Notes: generated by a model not told the origin, from the sequence alone. Positions 37,011 through 47,125 are shown, numbered from the stretch's first letter. The stretch is 64,000 nucleotides of DNA from Acidimicrobiia bacterium (GCA_022821985.1 JAJECP010000037.1:124001-188000); one strand, 5' to 3'. Program-made: numbers and translations.

Positions 37011-40000
37011 GTGGCCGCACTGACCACGCGCCCCCCTGGTACGGGGTCGGTGCTGCGAGCGTGGGTCGAGGCGGCGGTGGTCGTGGCGAGCTGCGTTGCG
37101 GTGGTGGCGTGGCTCCACCCAGACCAGATCCTCTCGGTGGCGACTCCCACTGGCGGGGACATGGGCGCTCATGTGTGGGGGCCGGCCTTCTTGAGCCATG
37201 AGCTGTTGCCGTCGGGCTCGCTGCGCGGCTGGACCATGGAGTGGTACGCGGGCATGCCCGCAATGCACTTCTACATGGTGCTGCCGTACCTGATGATCGT
37301 GGCGGCGGATCTGGTGCTGCCCTTCGGCGTGGCGTTCAAGCTGGTGGCTATCAGCGGCGTCGCGTCGATGCCGGCCGCTGCCTGGCTCATGGGCCGGCTG
37401 GCGGGCTGGGCCCAGCCGCTGCGGATGCTGCTGCCCGCTGCGCTGCTGCTGTTCGTCTTCGATGTCAACTTCACGATCTACGGCGGGAACGCGGCCTCGA
37501 CGCTGGCAGGGGAGTTCGCATTCTCGATCGCGTTGTCGGCGACGCTCGTGTACCTGGGCATGCTCTGGCGCTCGCTGGAGCGTGGAACTGGGCGCGCCCG
37601 CGCGAGCCTGGTGCTGGCGTTCGTCGCCCTGTGCCATCCCATCCCGCTGGCATTCGCGGTGGCCGCCAGCGTTCTGATGGTGGCGGTGCGCGGCCTCCAT
37701 GCGCTGCCTCGCCGCATCGGTCGGTTCCCCACGCTGGGTGCATCCATCGCGGTGATCATGCTGTGGGCCGCCGTCTGGAATCTCGCCGAGTCTCCGCTGG
37801 CTCGTCTGGCTGTGCCTGCGGGAGCTGTTATGGCGCTGGTGGCGATGGAGTGGCGCCGGTCATGGCACGCACTGGTCGTCGGCATCATCGGCGGCGCGCT
37901 GTCGGCGTTCTGGACGGTGCCGTTCGTCGCCCGGCGGGCATATCTCAACGACATGGGCTGGGAGCGGCTCACCGCGGTCCGGGAGCACCTGTTCTACACC
38001 GACGAGATCAGCGGCGACGGGGCGCACCACAGCATCACCTGGTTGCTCGTGCTTGCGGGCGTCGGCGCAGTCGTCGGCCTCGCACGCTGGTACCGTCCGG
38101 CGCTGACGTGGACGGTCATCGCCGTCACGATGGCCATGGCATTTGCCCACTGGCCTCAGCACCGGCTGTGGAACGCGCGCATCCTGCCGTTCTGGTACCT
38201 GGCGGTATACGTGCTGGCGGCGATGGGCCTGTGGCTCATTCTCGATGTGCTGACCCGTCGCAATTCTCGGGCTGCCGGTGCCCCGGATGCGGACTCTCCA
38301 GCCGTCAGCATCCCGGCTCCGGCTGTGCCGGCACCGGTGGCACCCAGAGGTGGCGTATCGCCGTGGGTGCGGGTGTTCGTGCCGGTCGTCGCCTTGGCGG
38401 CGGCGGCGGGTCTGCTGGCGCTTCGTTCCGGCGATCTCCTTGGCGGCAAGTTGGATGCCGACGGCGCATATCGCTGGGGTCCGTTCACGGTGTCGTCGGA
38501 CGACCGAAATTTTGTCCCCTACTGGGCTCACTGGAACTTCCGCGGTTACGAGGGCCGTCCGGCGTATCCCGAGTACCACGAGTTCGTCACTGCGATGAGC
38601 GATATCGGCGAGACACCTGCATACGGCTGCGGGCGCCTGCTGTGGGAGTACGACCGGGACGTCGTGGGTGCGTACGGCACGCCGATGGCCCCGATGCTGT
38701 TGCCGCACTGGACGGATGGCTGCATCGCCTCCATGGAGGGCCTCTACTTCGAATCGTCGCCCACGGTGCCGTTCCACTTCCTCATGCAGTCGGAGCTGTC
38801 GGCGTCGCCGTCGCGTCCGATGCGCGGCCTTCCCTACAACGCTCTGAATTTCGATCTGGGTGTATCGCACCTGCAGATGTCGGGCGTGCGCTACTACGCA
38901 GCATTCAGCTCCGAAGCGACCGCAGCAGCCCAGAATTCTGCTGACCTGCGGCACATTGCCACGGCCGGGCCGTGGTCGATCTACCTCGTCGCCGACAGCG
39001 ATCTGGTGTCGCCGCTGCCGTTCGAGCCAGCCGTGGCCCACGATGTGTCGCACGCCGGACGAGCGTGGACCGATCCGGCTGCAATCTGGTGGAACGATCC
39101 GGCGGCGTGGGCGGTGCCGATTGCAGCGGACGGGCCCGAGCACTGGTCCAGGGTGTCGCTGCTGGCGCCCCCCAACCCCGACGGAGCGCCGCCCGCTTCG
39201 TTGACGCGATTCAGTGCAGCACCGAGGCGCGCCCTGCCGCCGGTTCACGTCGGCCCCCCCGAGGTGGAGCGGGACCGGCTGTCGTTCTCGGTGGATCGGA
39301 CGGGCATCCCGGTGCTGGTGAAGGTGTCGTACTTTCCGAACTGGTCGGTGCGCGGTGCCGAGGGCCCGTACCGGGTGACGCCCAACTGGATGGTGGTGAT
39401 CCCCACCGACGAGCATGTCGAGCTGACCTATGGCGCCACCGCAGTGGAGTATCTGGCCTGGCTGACGACGCTGCTCGGCGTGACAGCGCTCGCGCTCGTC
39501 GCCGTACGGCCCCCGGTGCGCTTCGACCGCCGCCGCCCCGAGGCTGAGTCCCCGCCCCGCGCGGGCCGTCTGCAACCTCCCACCGGCATTGAGCCGGCGG
39601 TGTCGGTGGTGCTGCCGGCGTACCAGGCAGCGCACCTCGTCGGCACAGCCGTCACAGAGATCAGCGCGGCCCTAGGCGGCCACGAAGCTCTGGACGGCCC
39701 ACTCGAGATCGTGGTGGTCGACGACGGCTCGACCGACGGCACAGCAGAGGCGGCTCGGCGGGCAGGGGCCGATGTGGTGGTGTCGCTGGAGACCAACCGG
39801 GGCAAGGGTGCAGCGGTGCGCGCCGGGATGCTGGCGGCGAGCGGCCGTCTGCGCCTGTTCACCGATGTCGATCTCGCCTACCCGCCCGGGCAGCTCACCT
39901 CGCTCATCGATGTGCTCCGTGACGGGGCCGATGTCGCGCTGGGCAACCGGCGCCACACCGAAGCACGCACGATCAGTCCGGCGCCGCCCGCCAGGGCGTT

Positions 40001-40361
40001 CGCGAGCCGGATGTTCAACGCCTTCACGCGCCTCGTGCTCCTGCGCCGCTACCGGGACACGCAGTGCGGTTTCAAGGGCTTCACCGCCGATGCCGCGCAG
40101 GAGATCTTCGGTCGCGCAGTCATCGACGGGTTCGCTTTCGATGTCGAGGTGCTCTACCTGGTCGAGCACCTCGAGCTGACGGCCGCAGAAGTGCCCGTCA
40201 CCGTGGATCACTCAGCCGATACGACCGTCCGGCTGGTGGCCCAGTCGCTCAGAGTTGTCGCCGACATCGGCCGCATCCGTCACCGCGCCGCCGCCGGCGC
40301 CTACGACGCCCCTCGAGTAACCCCAGCCGACATGCCTGTCGGCCCGGCCCCTCAGGCTTGA
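37011..40361 (+). CDS. Fusion of PTPS-related multi-span membrane protein and DPM1-like glycosyltransferase
   Basis: A 1116-residue protein. Residues 1 to about 830 form a polytopic membrane protein with around a dozen spans and a large extracytoplasmic loop (about 480-790), resembling PTPS_related/YfhO-type envelope glycosyltransferases. Residues about 860-1100 are a complete GT2 domain with VVVDDGSTDGT near 900 and TDVDLAYP near 949, like polyprenyl-phosphate sugar synthases. The fusion would couple making a lipid-linked sugar to its use across the membrane; that is inference. Its 3' end overlaps the convergent kamA-family gene by 10 bases. Confidence 0.83.
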   Translation: MAALTTRPPGTGSVLRAWVEAAVVVASCVAVVAWLHPDQILSVATPTGGDMGAHVWGPAFLSHELLPSGSLRGWTMEWYAGMPAMHFYMVLPYLMIVAADLVLPFGVAFKLVAISGVASMPAAAWLMGRLAGWAQPLRMLLPAALLLFVFDVNFTIYGGNAASTLAGEFAFSIALSATLVYLGMLWRSLERGTGRARASLVLAFVALCHPIPLAFAVAASVLMVAVRGLHALPRRIGRFPTLGASIAVIMLWAAVWNLAESPLARLAVPAGAVMALVAMEWRRSWHALVVGIIGGALSAFWTVPFVARRAYLNDMGWERLTAVREHLFYTDEISGDGAHHSITWLLVLAGVGAVVGLARWYRPALTWTVIAVTMAMAFAHWPQHRLWNARILPFWYLAVYVLAAMGLWLILDVLTRRNSRAAGAPDADSPAVSIPAPAVPAPVAPRGGVSPWVRVFVPVVALAAAAGLLALRSGDLLGGKLDADGAYRWGPFTVSSDDRNFVPYWAHWNFRGYEGRPAYPEYHEFVTAMSDIGETPAYGCGRLLWEYDRDVVGAYGTPMAPMLLPHWTDGCIASMEGLYFESSPTVPFHFLMQSELSASPSRPMRGLPYNALNFDLGVSHLQMSGVRYYAAFSSEATAAAQNSADLRHIATAGPWSIYLVADSDLVSPLPFEPAVAHDVSHAGRAWTDPAAIWWNDPAAWAVPIAADGPEHWSRVSLLAPPNPDGAPPASLTRFSAAPRRALPPVHVGPPEVERDRLSFSVDRTGIPVLVKVSYFPNWSVRGAEGPYRVTPNWMVVIPTDEHVELTYGATAVEYLAWLTTLLGVTALALVAVRPPVRFDRRRPEAESPPRAGRLQPPTGIEPAVSVVLPAYQAAHLVGTAVTEISAALGGHEALDGPLEIVVVDDGSTDGTAEAARRAGADVVVSLETNRGKGAAVRAGMLAASGRLRLFTDVDLAYPPGQLTSLIDVLRDGADVALGNRRHTEARTISPAPPARAFASRMFNAFTRLVLLRRYRDTQCGFKGFTADAAQEIFGRAVIDGFAFDVEVLYLVEHLELTAAEVPVTVDHSADTTVRLVAQSLRVVADIGRIRHRAAAGAYDAPRVTPADMPVGPAPQA

Positions 40362-41926
40362 GCGTCCTGAACTGCAGGAGCGGGATCGCTGACCGGGCTC
40401 TTGGGGTGCGGCCTGCGCTCGTTGCTCGCTACGACGGCCATGAGCGGGGCAGGCCGTGCCTGAGGGGGCGTGCGCCCCTTCGGCGGCGCGTGGTGCCGTG
40501 AGCGCGAGCGCGGAATGGTCACGCCGCTGGGACGCTGCTGGGAGAACAGCCCCGCTTCGTCGAGCAGTACCCGGTCCTCGTACTCGTCGAACCAGAGCGC
40601 TTCGGGGTTCCGCCCGACGATGGTGACCTTGCCCCGGTCTGGGGCATGGGCCGGATTTCGCAGGACCTTGAAGATCACCACGCCGTTCTCGGCGCCCGGC
40701 AAACCGGCTATCGGCTCGTCGGTCACCGCTGAGACCTCTGTCTTGCCCTTGTAGTGCACGATGGTGAGCCGGGCATGCGACTCCACACCCGAGAGCCCGC
40801 GCTGCGAATCGTTGAGGAGCTGCCACGCGGTCTCGATGGGCACATTGAATGCCTTGTAGGCAATGATGTTCCGTCCGCAGAAGAAGTAGTGGTTCTCGAC
40901 GCCGACGCCCTTGAGCGTGCGCTGGAGAATCCGCAGTGCATCGGCGTCGTCGTTGACCCCAGCGATGATGGGAGTCTGGTTCTCGACGCTGATCCAGCCG
41001 CGTTCAACCAGCGAATCGACTGCCTGCTTTGTGTTCGGACGCCACTGAAGGAATCCCTTCTCATCGGCGATGTACCGCCCGTCGGTATCTTTCAACAGGA
41101 ACTCGTCGGGATGGTTGAAGTGGATCATGAACCGCATCGCGACATCGGGATACACCTCATGGAAGCGGTCGATCATCGCGAAGAAGGCGTCATCGAAGCG
41201 ATCCGGGTAGAACGCCAGCTCCTTGGTGCCCACCCGGATGGCCTCGGCGCCCGCTTCGGCCAATGCCGTGAACCATGCCGCCAGCTTGGAATTCGGCAGC
41301 ACCATGGGGTCGCCGCCCGACAGGAGAATCTCACGCAGCTTCGGCCTGCCGGTCTCCGGATGAGTACCGCCGTTCGCTGCAACAGCGGCATTGTGTGTCT
41401 GGATGTACTCGGTAATCTCGCCAACTTGGGCGAGGCCTTTTTTCTTGACTGTGCCATCCGAACGTTCAATCTCTTTGCGCCCAATCAATTCCTCGCGATA
41501 ACAGAATCTGCAATGGGCGGAACAGGTTGAAATAACATACAGCAGCGCCATCTCATATTTGTGTAACAGTCCTTCGATTGGGCTGTAGTCAAGTTGGTTC
41601 GCCGGGTCCGGATCGCCCTCAAGATCCACAGTTTCATCAGGCGATGCTTTGACCAGCTTTTGAAGTGCTGGGCTCGACTTAGCCATTTCAAAATAATGTC
41701 GCGTCAGTTTGACGGGCATTCTAACTTCTACGTCACGGTCAGTCCCGCGCAGTTTGCCTAAGTCGCTGAGCTCTTTCTCGGTATAGAAAGTGCGGAAATC
41801 CTCAGGCGCGGAGCCACTCATGAAGGGTTCGAGACCATTGACAATTTGACGGTCGTACCTAGGGTTCTCGACCTCGTCAAGCACCAATTGTTCCCGTTCT
41901 GTTGGCTGGTATTTACTCTTCGTCAT
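40352..41926 (-). CDS. KamA-family radical SAM protein, atypical
   Basis: A 524-residue protein with the radical SAM cluster motif C135-x3-C139-x2-C142 in STCSAHCRFCY and KamA-type motifs such as LLSGGDPMVLPN and GVNDDADALRILQRTL. Lysine 2,3-aminomutases bind PLP on a lysine in a PGGGGK loop; the equivalent region here reads GVESHARLTIVHYKGKTEV, so that loop is missing, although K393 or K395 might substitute. The last 60 residues are a basic, proline-rich tail not found in short KamA. Substrate uncertain. The 5' half has markedly lower GC than the 3' half. The ATG at 41926 is preceded by GAGAGG at short spacing; ATG 41959 is an alternative. Confidence 0.75.
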   Translation of the reverse strand: MTKSKYQPTEREQLVLDEVENPRYDRQIVNGLEPFMSGSAPEDFRTFYTEKELSDLGKLRGTDRDVEVRMPVKLTRHYFEMAKSSPALQKLVKASPDETVDLEGDPDPANQLDYSPIEGLLHKYEMALLYVISTCSAHCRFCYREELIGRKEIERSDGTVKKKGLAQVGEITEYIQTHNAAVAANGGTHPETGRPKLREILLSGGDPMVLPNSKLAAWFTALAEAGAEAIRVGTKELAFYPDRFDDAFFAMIDRFHEVYPDVAMRFMIHFNHPDEFLLKDTDGRYIADEKGFLQWRPNTKQAVDSLVERGWISVENQTPIIAGVNDDADALRILQRTLKGVGVENHYFFCGRNIIAYKAFNVPIETAWQLLNDSQRGLSGVESHARLTIVHYKGKTEVSAVTDEPIAGLPGAENGVVIFKVLRNPAHAPDRGKVTIVGRNPEALWFDEYEDRVLLDEAGLFSQQRPSGVTIPRSRSRHHAPPKGRTPPQARPAPLMAVVASNERRPHPKSPVSDPAPAVQDAQA

Positions 41927-41975
41927 CGCCTCTCTCGCTTGCTTCAGGCAGGGTCGCATCCCACTCTCTGCTCCC

Positions 41976-42005
41976 ACCCTAGGGAAAGACGGGTGCAGAT
42001 TGCAA
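41976..42005 (-). promoter_or_regulatory. Predicted promoter of the kamA-family gene
   Basis: On the minus strand TTGCAA (42005-42000) and TAGGGT (41981-41976) are separated by 18 bases. The start site would be about 43 bases before the ATG at 41926, giving a conventional leader. Confidence 0.45.
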
Positions 42006-42021
42006 GGGGGTTGCACGCGAT

Positions 42022-42043
42022 GGCCGCGCACCGCTGCGCGGTC
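42022..42043. other. GC-rich hairpin between divergent kamA and manB
   Basis: GGCCGCGC and GCGCGGTC pair over 8 positions (one wobble) around ACCGCT, followed on the plus strand by TCTTTT. It resembles an intrinsic terminator but has no plus-strand gene upstream to terminate. It directly precedes the manB -10 element, so an operator or a block on stray transcription is possible. Confidence 0.4.
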
Positions 42044-42046
42044 TTT

Positions 42047-42052
42047 TAGGCT
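42047..42052 (+). promoter_or_regulatory. -10 element of manB
   Basis: TAGGCT lies 10 bases before the ATG at 42063, implying a leader of only a few bases. It supports this ATG over the longer open frame. Confidence 0.4.
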
Positions 42053-42062
42053 TTGCAGGCTT

Positions 42063-43421
42063 ATGGAGGCACGCATCGACCCTGTATCTGCCGGTGTTTT
42101 GGCGGGCATAGTCAAGGCATATGACATACGTGGCATTTGCCCAGAGGAGCTCAGCCCATCAGTGGCGCGAGGCATCGGTTACGCCTTTGCAGCGTGGTCG
42201 TCAGCGCCGCGAATAGTCATGGCGCGCGACATGCGGCCGAGCGGCGTTTCGCTGGCCGAGGCGTTCGCCGATGGCGCGCAAGCTGCCGGCGTCGATGTAG
42301 TCGACATCGGGCTGGCTTCCACGGATCTGCTCTACTTCGCCTCCGGCCACCTGGGCATGCCGGGGGCGATGCTGACGGCGTCGCACAATCCGGCGTCCTA
42401 CAACGGCATCAAGCTGTGCGGACCGGGTGCTGCACCGGTGGGTGCGGGCAGCGGGCTCGACGAGATCGCTGAGCGGGCGGCACTGGGGGTCTTGTCGCCG
42501 TCTGGCGGTGGCCGGCGCAGCCACCGCGATCTGCTCGACACGTTCGCCGGCCACGTCCGCTCGTTCGCCGATGTCTCGGGGCTCGGACCGCTGCGCGTGG
42601 TGGCCGACACTGCGAACGGCATGGGAGGCCTCGTGGTGCCGGCGGTCTTCGGCCCGCTGCCGTTCGAGTGGGAGCTGATGTACGGAGAGCTCGACGGCAC
42701 GTTTCCCAACCATCCGGCCGATCCCATCCAGCCGGAGAACCTGGTGGATCTGAGCGAGCGCGTGCGCAGCACAGGGGCTGACGTGGGCCTGGCATTTGAC
42801 GGCGATGCCGACCGGGTGTTCCTCGTCGACGAGCGAGGCAGGGCAGTGAGCGGGTCCTTGCTCACTGCGCTGGTGGCCCAGGCCATGCTGCGCCGCAAGG
42901 GGCCGGGTCCGATCCTGCACAACCTGATCTGCTCACGCGCCGTGCCCGAGGCGGTCGTCGAAGCGGGCGGGCAGCCCGTACGCACCCGGGTGGGGCACAG
43001 CTTCATCAAGGCAGAGATGGCACGCACCGGGGCCGTCTTCGGCGGTGAGCACAGCGGTCACTACTACTTCGCCGACAACTACCGGGCCGATTCCGGCCTC
43101 ATCGCGGCGCTCATCGCACTCGAGCAGTTGAGCGCCGCGCAGGTGCCGCTGTCGGAGCTGCTGGCTCCGCTCGACCGGTACGCATCCTCGGGCGAGATCA
43201 ACACCCGTGTCGCTGATGTCGACGAGGTGCTGCGACGGGTCGGTGCGCACTTCGCGACGTTCTCCCAGGACCATCTCGACGGCCTCACGGTCGACGGCGG
43301 CGACTGGTGGTTCAACCTGCGGCCGTCCAATACCGAGCCCCTGCTGCGGCTGAATCTCGAGGCGCCTGACGCCGGGGCGGTTGCAGAGCGCGTGAGTGAG
43401 ATCACGACATTGCTGGCATGA
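42063..43421 (+). CDS. manB: Phosphomannomutase/phosphoglucomutase
   Basis: A 452-residue alpha-D-phosphohexomutase interconverting mannose-6-phosphate and mannose-1-phosphate (glucose phosphates possible). The phosphoserine loop TASHNPASYNG is near 108, the metal loop DGDADR near 245, the sugar-binding GGEHSGHYYF near 328, and the phosphate-binding RPSNTEP near the C terminus. It opens a manB, Trm112-like, SIS isomerase series with overlapping ends. The first 150 or so bases share the low-GC composition of the kamA 5' half. Confidence 0.92.
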   Translation: MEARIDPVSAGVLAGIVKAYDIRGICPEELSPSVARGIGYAFAAWSSAPRIVMARDMRPSGVSLAEAFADGAQAAGVDVVDIGLASTDLLYFASGHLGMPGAMLTASHNPASYNGIKLCGPGAAPVGAGSGLDEIAERAALGVLSPSGGGRRSHRDLLDTFAGHVRSFADVSGLGPLRVVADTANGMGGLVVPAVFGPLPFEWELMYGELDGTFPNHPADPIQPENLVDLSERVRSTGADVGLAFDGDADRVFLVDERGRAVSGSLLTALVAQAMLRRKGPGPILHNLICSRAVPEAVVEAGGQPVRTRVGHSFIKAEMARTGAVFGGEHSGHYYFADNYRADSGLIAALIALEQLSAAQVPLSELLAPLDRYASSGEINTRVADVDEVLRRVGAHFATFSQDHLDGLTVDGGDWWFNLRPSNTEPLLRLNLEAPDAGAVAERVSEITTLLA

Positions 43422-43451
43422 TCGCCGCATGGAACCGCTGGCGGCGCGTCC

Positions 43452-43457
43452 GGGAGG
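43452..43457 (+). promoter_or_regulatory. Shine-Dalgarno site of the Trm112-like gene
   Basis: GGGAGG lies 5 bases before the GTG at 43463. It is preferred over the ATG at 43418, which overlaps the manB stop but would add an unconserved N terminus. Confidence 0.55.
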
Positions 43458-43462
43458 CACCA

Positions 43463-43699
43463 GTGGGCCTTGACCCACTCCTGGCCGAAGTGCTGGCGTG
43501 CCCGCAGGACAAGGGACCGCTGTACTTCGTGCCCGGCAACGATCTGCTGTACAACCCGCGCCTGCGCAAGACGTACGCCGTCGACGGCGGCATCCCGGTG
43601 CTGCTGATCGAGGAGGCGACCGATGCCGACCCGGCCTCCGCTGCAGCGTTCGACGCCCGCATCGCGAGCGGCGAACTCACCCCGACATTCCAGCCGTGA
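43463..43699 (+). CDS. Trm112-like small protein
   Basis: A 78-residue Trm112/UPF0434-type protein. LLAEVLACPQDKGPL and the downstream KTYAVDGGIPVLLIEEA match the family core. Only the first cysteine of the usual zinc CxxC is present (CPQD), as in many bacterial members. It may act as a small partner protein; its bacterial role is unclear. In actinobacteria it commonly lies between manB and the SIS isomerase, as here. A longer form from ATG 43418 (93 residues) is possible. Its stop overlaps the next GTG. Confidence 0.82.
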   Translation: MGLDPLLAEVLACPQDKGPLYFVPGNDLLYNPRLRKTYAVDGGIPVLLIEEATDADPASAAAFDARIASGELTPTFQP

Positions 43700-44775
43700 C
43701 ATTGCCGCACGATGACGCCCCGGTGACGACCGCCTCTGAGGCTGCGGTTGATTCGCTCGACTTGGCGCGAGCAGTGGCCGGTCTGCCCGAGCAGATGGAG
43801 GCTGCGCTCGCCTCGTCTCAGGCCACACAGGGGGCAGTCGACGGCAGCCGCATCGCCAACGTCGTGGTCATGGGTATGGGCGGTTCCGGCGTCGCCGGTG
43901 ACATCGTCTCGGCGCTTGCGGCCCCCCTGATGCCGGTGCCCGTCGCAGTAGCCAAGGGCTACGAGTGTCCGGCGTTCATCGGCCCGGCCACGCTCGCCAT
44001 TGCCGTCTCGTTCAGCGGCAACACCGAAGAGACGCTCACCGCGGCCACGGCAGCCCACGATGCGGGCGCCTCGGTGGTGGCCGTCACATCAGGCGGGCGC
44101 TTGGCCGAGCTGGCTGGCGAGTGGGCTGCACCGCTCTACGAGGTGGACACTTCGATCCCGATGCCGCGGGCCGCTGTGGGCGCGATCTCCGTCGCCCCGC
44201 TCGTCGCACTGGAGCGAGCCGGTCTGCTGTCCGGCATTGCCGATTGGGTGGACGCAGCGGCAGCCCAGCTGCGCGCACGCCGCGATGCCGGCGCCGCTGC
44301 AGGTTCGCTCGAGGGCATCGTGAGCGCGGTGGGCAACGGCGAGATGACCCCCGTCTTCTACGGCGGAGGTGCGCTCGGTGCGGTGGCTGCGGGTCGTGCC
44401 AAGGCCCAGATCAACGAGAACGCCAAGATCCCTGCCTTCGCCAGCTTCATGCCCGAGCTGTGCCACAACGAATTGGCCGGATGGGACCAAGCCGGTCGCT
44501 TGGCCGACGGCTCGCCGCTCGCGGTGATCGCGCTGCGCCACGGTTTCGAGCATCGGCAGCTCGGTCGTCGCTACGACTTCACGAGCGGTGTGCTCGACGG
44601 TGCCCGCATTGCCGTACCGCATGCCGAACTGCACGCCGCGGGCGAGGGCGCCATGGCGCAGCTGTTCGACCTCATCTACCAAGTCGATGTGCTGAGCCTT
44701 CGTGTCGCAGCAGCGGCCCGGCGCGACCCCGGCCCGATCCCCCTGCTCGAAGAGCTGAAGGCATTCCTTGCCTGA
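43696..44775 (+). CDS. SIS-domain phosphoglucose/phosphomannose isomerase
   Basis: A 359-residue isomerase with tandem SIS folds. VVVMGMGGSGVAGDIVSAL near 55 and AVSFSGNTEETLTA near 100 are the sugar-phosphate-binding motifs, and the C-terminal half includes NENAKIPAFASFMPELCHNEL, typical of the bifunctional PGI/PMI C-terminal domain. It would convert fructose-6-phosphate to mannose-6-phosphate for the upstream mutase. GTG 43696 overlaps the Trm112-like stop (GTGA). Confidence 0.9.
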   Translation: MTLPHDDAPVTTASEAAVDSLDLARAVAGLPEQMEAALASSQATQGAVDGSRIANVVVMGMGGSGVAGDIVSALAAPLMPVPVAVAKGYECPAFIGPATLAIAVSFSGNTEETLTAATAAHDAGASVVAVTSGGRLAELAGEWAAPLYEVDTSIPMPRAAVGAISVAPLVALERAGLLSGIADWVDAAAAQLRARRDAGAAAGSLEGIVSAVGNGEMTPVFYGGGALGAVAAGRAKAQINENAKIPAFASFMPELCHNELAGWDQAGRLADGSPLAVIALRHGFEHRQLGRRYDFTSGVLDGARIAVPHAELHAAGEGAMAQLFDLIYQVDVLSLRVAAAARRDPGPIPLLEELKAFLA

Positions 44776-44811
44776 GGCGGCAGGCTGTCGCTCCAAGAAC
44801 GAGGTGATCCC

Positions 44812-46278
<1,467 letters not shown>

Positions 46279-46290
46279 GCTTGCCGGCGG

Positions 46291-46376
46291 GCCCGCAGCG
46301 AGGGCGGCAGCGCCCTCTGCGACCAGCGATCCGGCTGGTCGCAACGTCGCCGAGTTCCCTGCCGCCCTCGCCGCTC
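46291..46376. repeat. Palindromic intergenic repeat, copy B
   Basis: An 86-base imperfect palindrome. The inner stem GCGACCAGC / GCTGGTCGC is perfect, and the outer arms GAGGGCGGCAG / CTGCCGCCCTC are also complementary. Its reverse complement matches both ends of copy A at 20779-20938. It fills most of the ahcY-comF gap. Confidence 0.75.
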
Positions 46377-46408
46377 GGCTGTCTGCGCGTTCACCTGACC
46401 GCGTCGAA

Positions 46409-47125
46409 ATGCCGTTGGTGGTCGAGTTCGGCGCGCTTACGGTCGGGCGGGTGTTGTTTGAGGTTCGGTGCGCTGGGTGTGGGGTGTTGGGGTGGTGCCC
46501 TTGTGCGGCGTGCATCGAGGCGCTGGTAGATCCTGAGCCGGCGATGGTTCCGGGCGCGCGGTCCGTCGCGCTGCTGTTCGCTCACGACGACGTCGGACGA
46601 GAGTTCATTCATGCGCTCAAGTACCGGGGCGAGCGGGCCATTGCCGGGTGGCTGGGCGAGTCGTTGGCGCTTGCTCATCTGGAGGCGCGAGGACGGGCAA
46701 CGCCGATTGACACGTCGCCGGCTGGGCCGACGCCGATTGACACTGCGCCGGCCGTGCTGGCGCCGATTGACACAGTGACGTGGGCGCCTACTACTGCGGC
46801 GCACCGGCGGGCGCGGGGGTTTGATCAGGCCGAAACATTGGCGAGGGCCACGGCCAAGGCCTTGCGGACACGTCCCATGCGGCTGCTGCGGCGGATTGGC
46901 GGGACGGCACAGTCAGGCGCGAGCCGGGAAGCGCGGCTGGCGGGCCCCCGCTTTGAGGGCCGCGCTCGCGCGGCGCAGCGGCGGATCCTGCTCGTGGACG
47001 ACGTGGTCACCACGGGCGCCACGCTGCGGGCAGCTGCGGCTGCGTTGATGGATGCCGGTGCGGCAGCAGTTCATGTGGCAGCGTGTGCCCGACGGGGTCG
47101 CGACCGCTTCTCGGCGGTTGCCTAA
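46409..47125 (+). CDS. ComF-family phosphoribosyltransferase-like protein
   Basis: A 238-residue protein with an N-terminal cysteine cluster (RCAGCGVLGWCPCAAC) resembling the ComF zinc finger and a C-terminal PRTase motif RRILLVDDVVTTGATL. HRRARGFDQAETLARA is typical of the family. Between them lies a three-unit 10-residue tandem repeat (TPIDTSPAGP, TPIDTAPAVL, APIDTVTWAP) absent from usual homologues. ATG 46409 lies just after the intergenic repeat. Its role in DNA uptake is uncertain in actinobacteria. Confidence 0.85.
   Translation: MPLVVEFGALTVGRVLFEVRCAGCGVLGWCPCAACIEALVDPEPAMVPGARSVALLFAHDDVGREFIHALKYRGERAIAGWLGESLALAHLEARGRATPIDTSPAGPTPIDTAPAVLAPIDTVTWAPTTAAHRRARGFDQAETLARATAKALRTRPMRLLRRIGGTAQSGASREARLAGPRFEGRARAAQRRILLVDDVVTTGATLRAAAAALMDAGAAAVHVAACARRGRDRFSAVA
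46701..46790 (+). repeat. Three 30-bp tandem repeats inside comF
   Basis: CGCCGATTGACAC begins at 46701, 46731 and 46761, exactly 30 bases apart, with decaying similarity toward the end of each unit. The repeat is in frame and adds about 30 residues between the two ComF domains. Confidence 0.85.

Noticed and set aside
44770..44785. GCCTG-loop-CAGGC hairpin as terminator of the SIS isomerase gene
   Set aside because: Only a 5-bp stem with no U tract; too weak to claim.
46701..46773. Three TTGACA-like -35 boxes in comF
   Set aside because: They are part of the coding 30-bp repeat and have no matching -10 elements.
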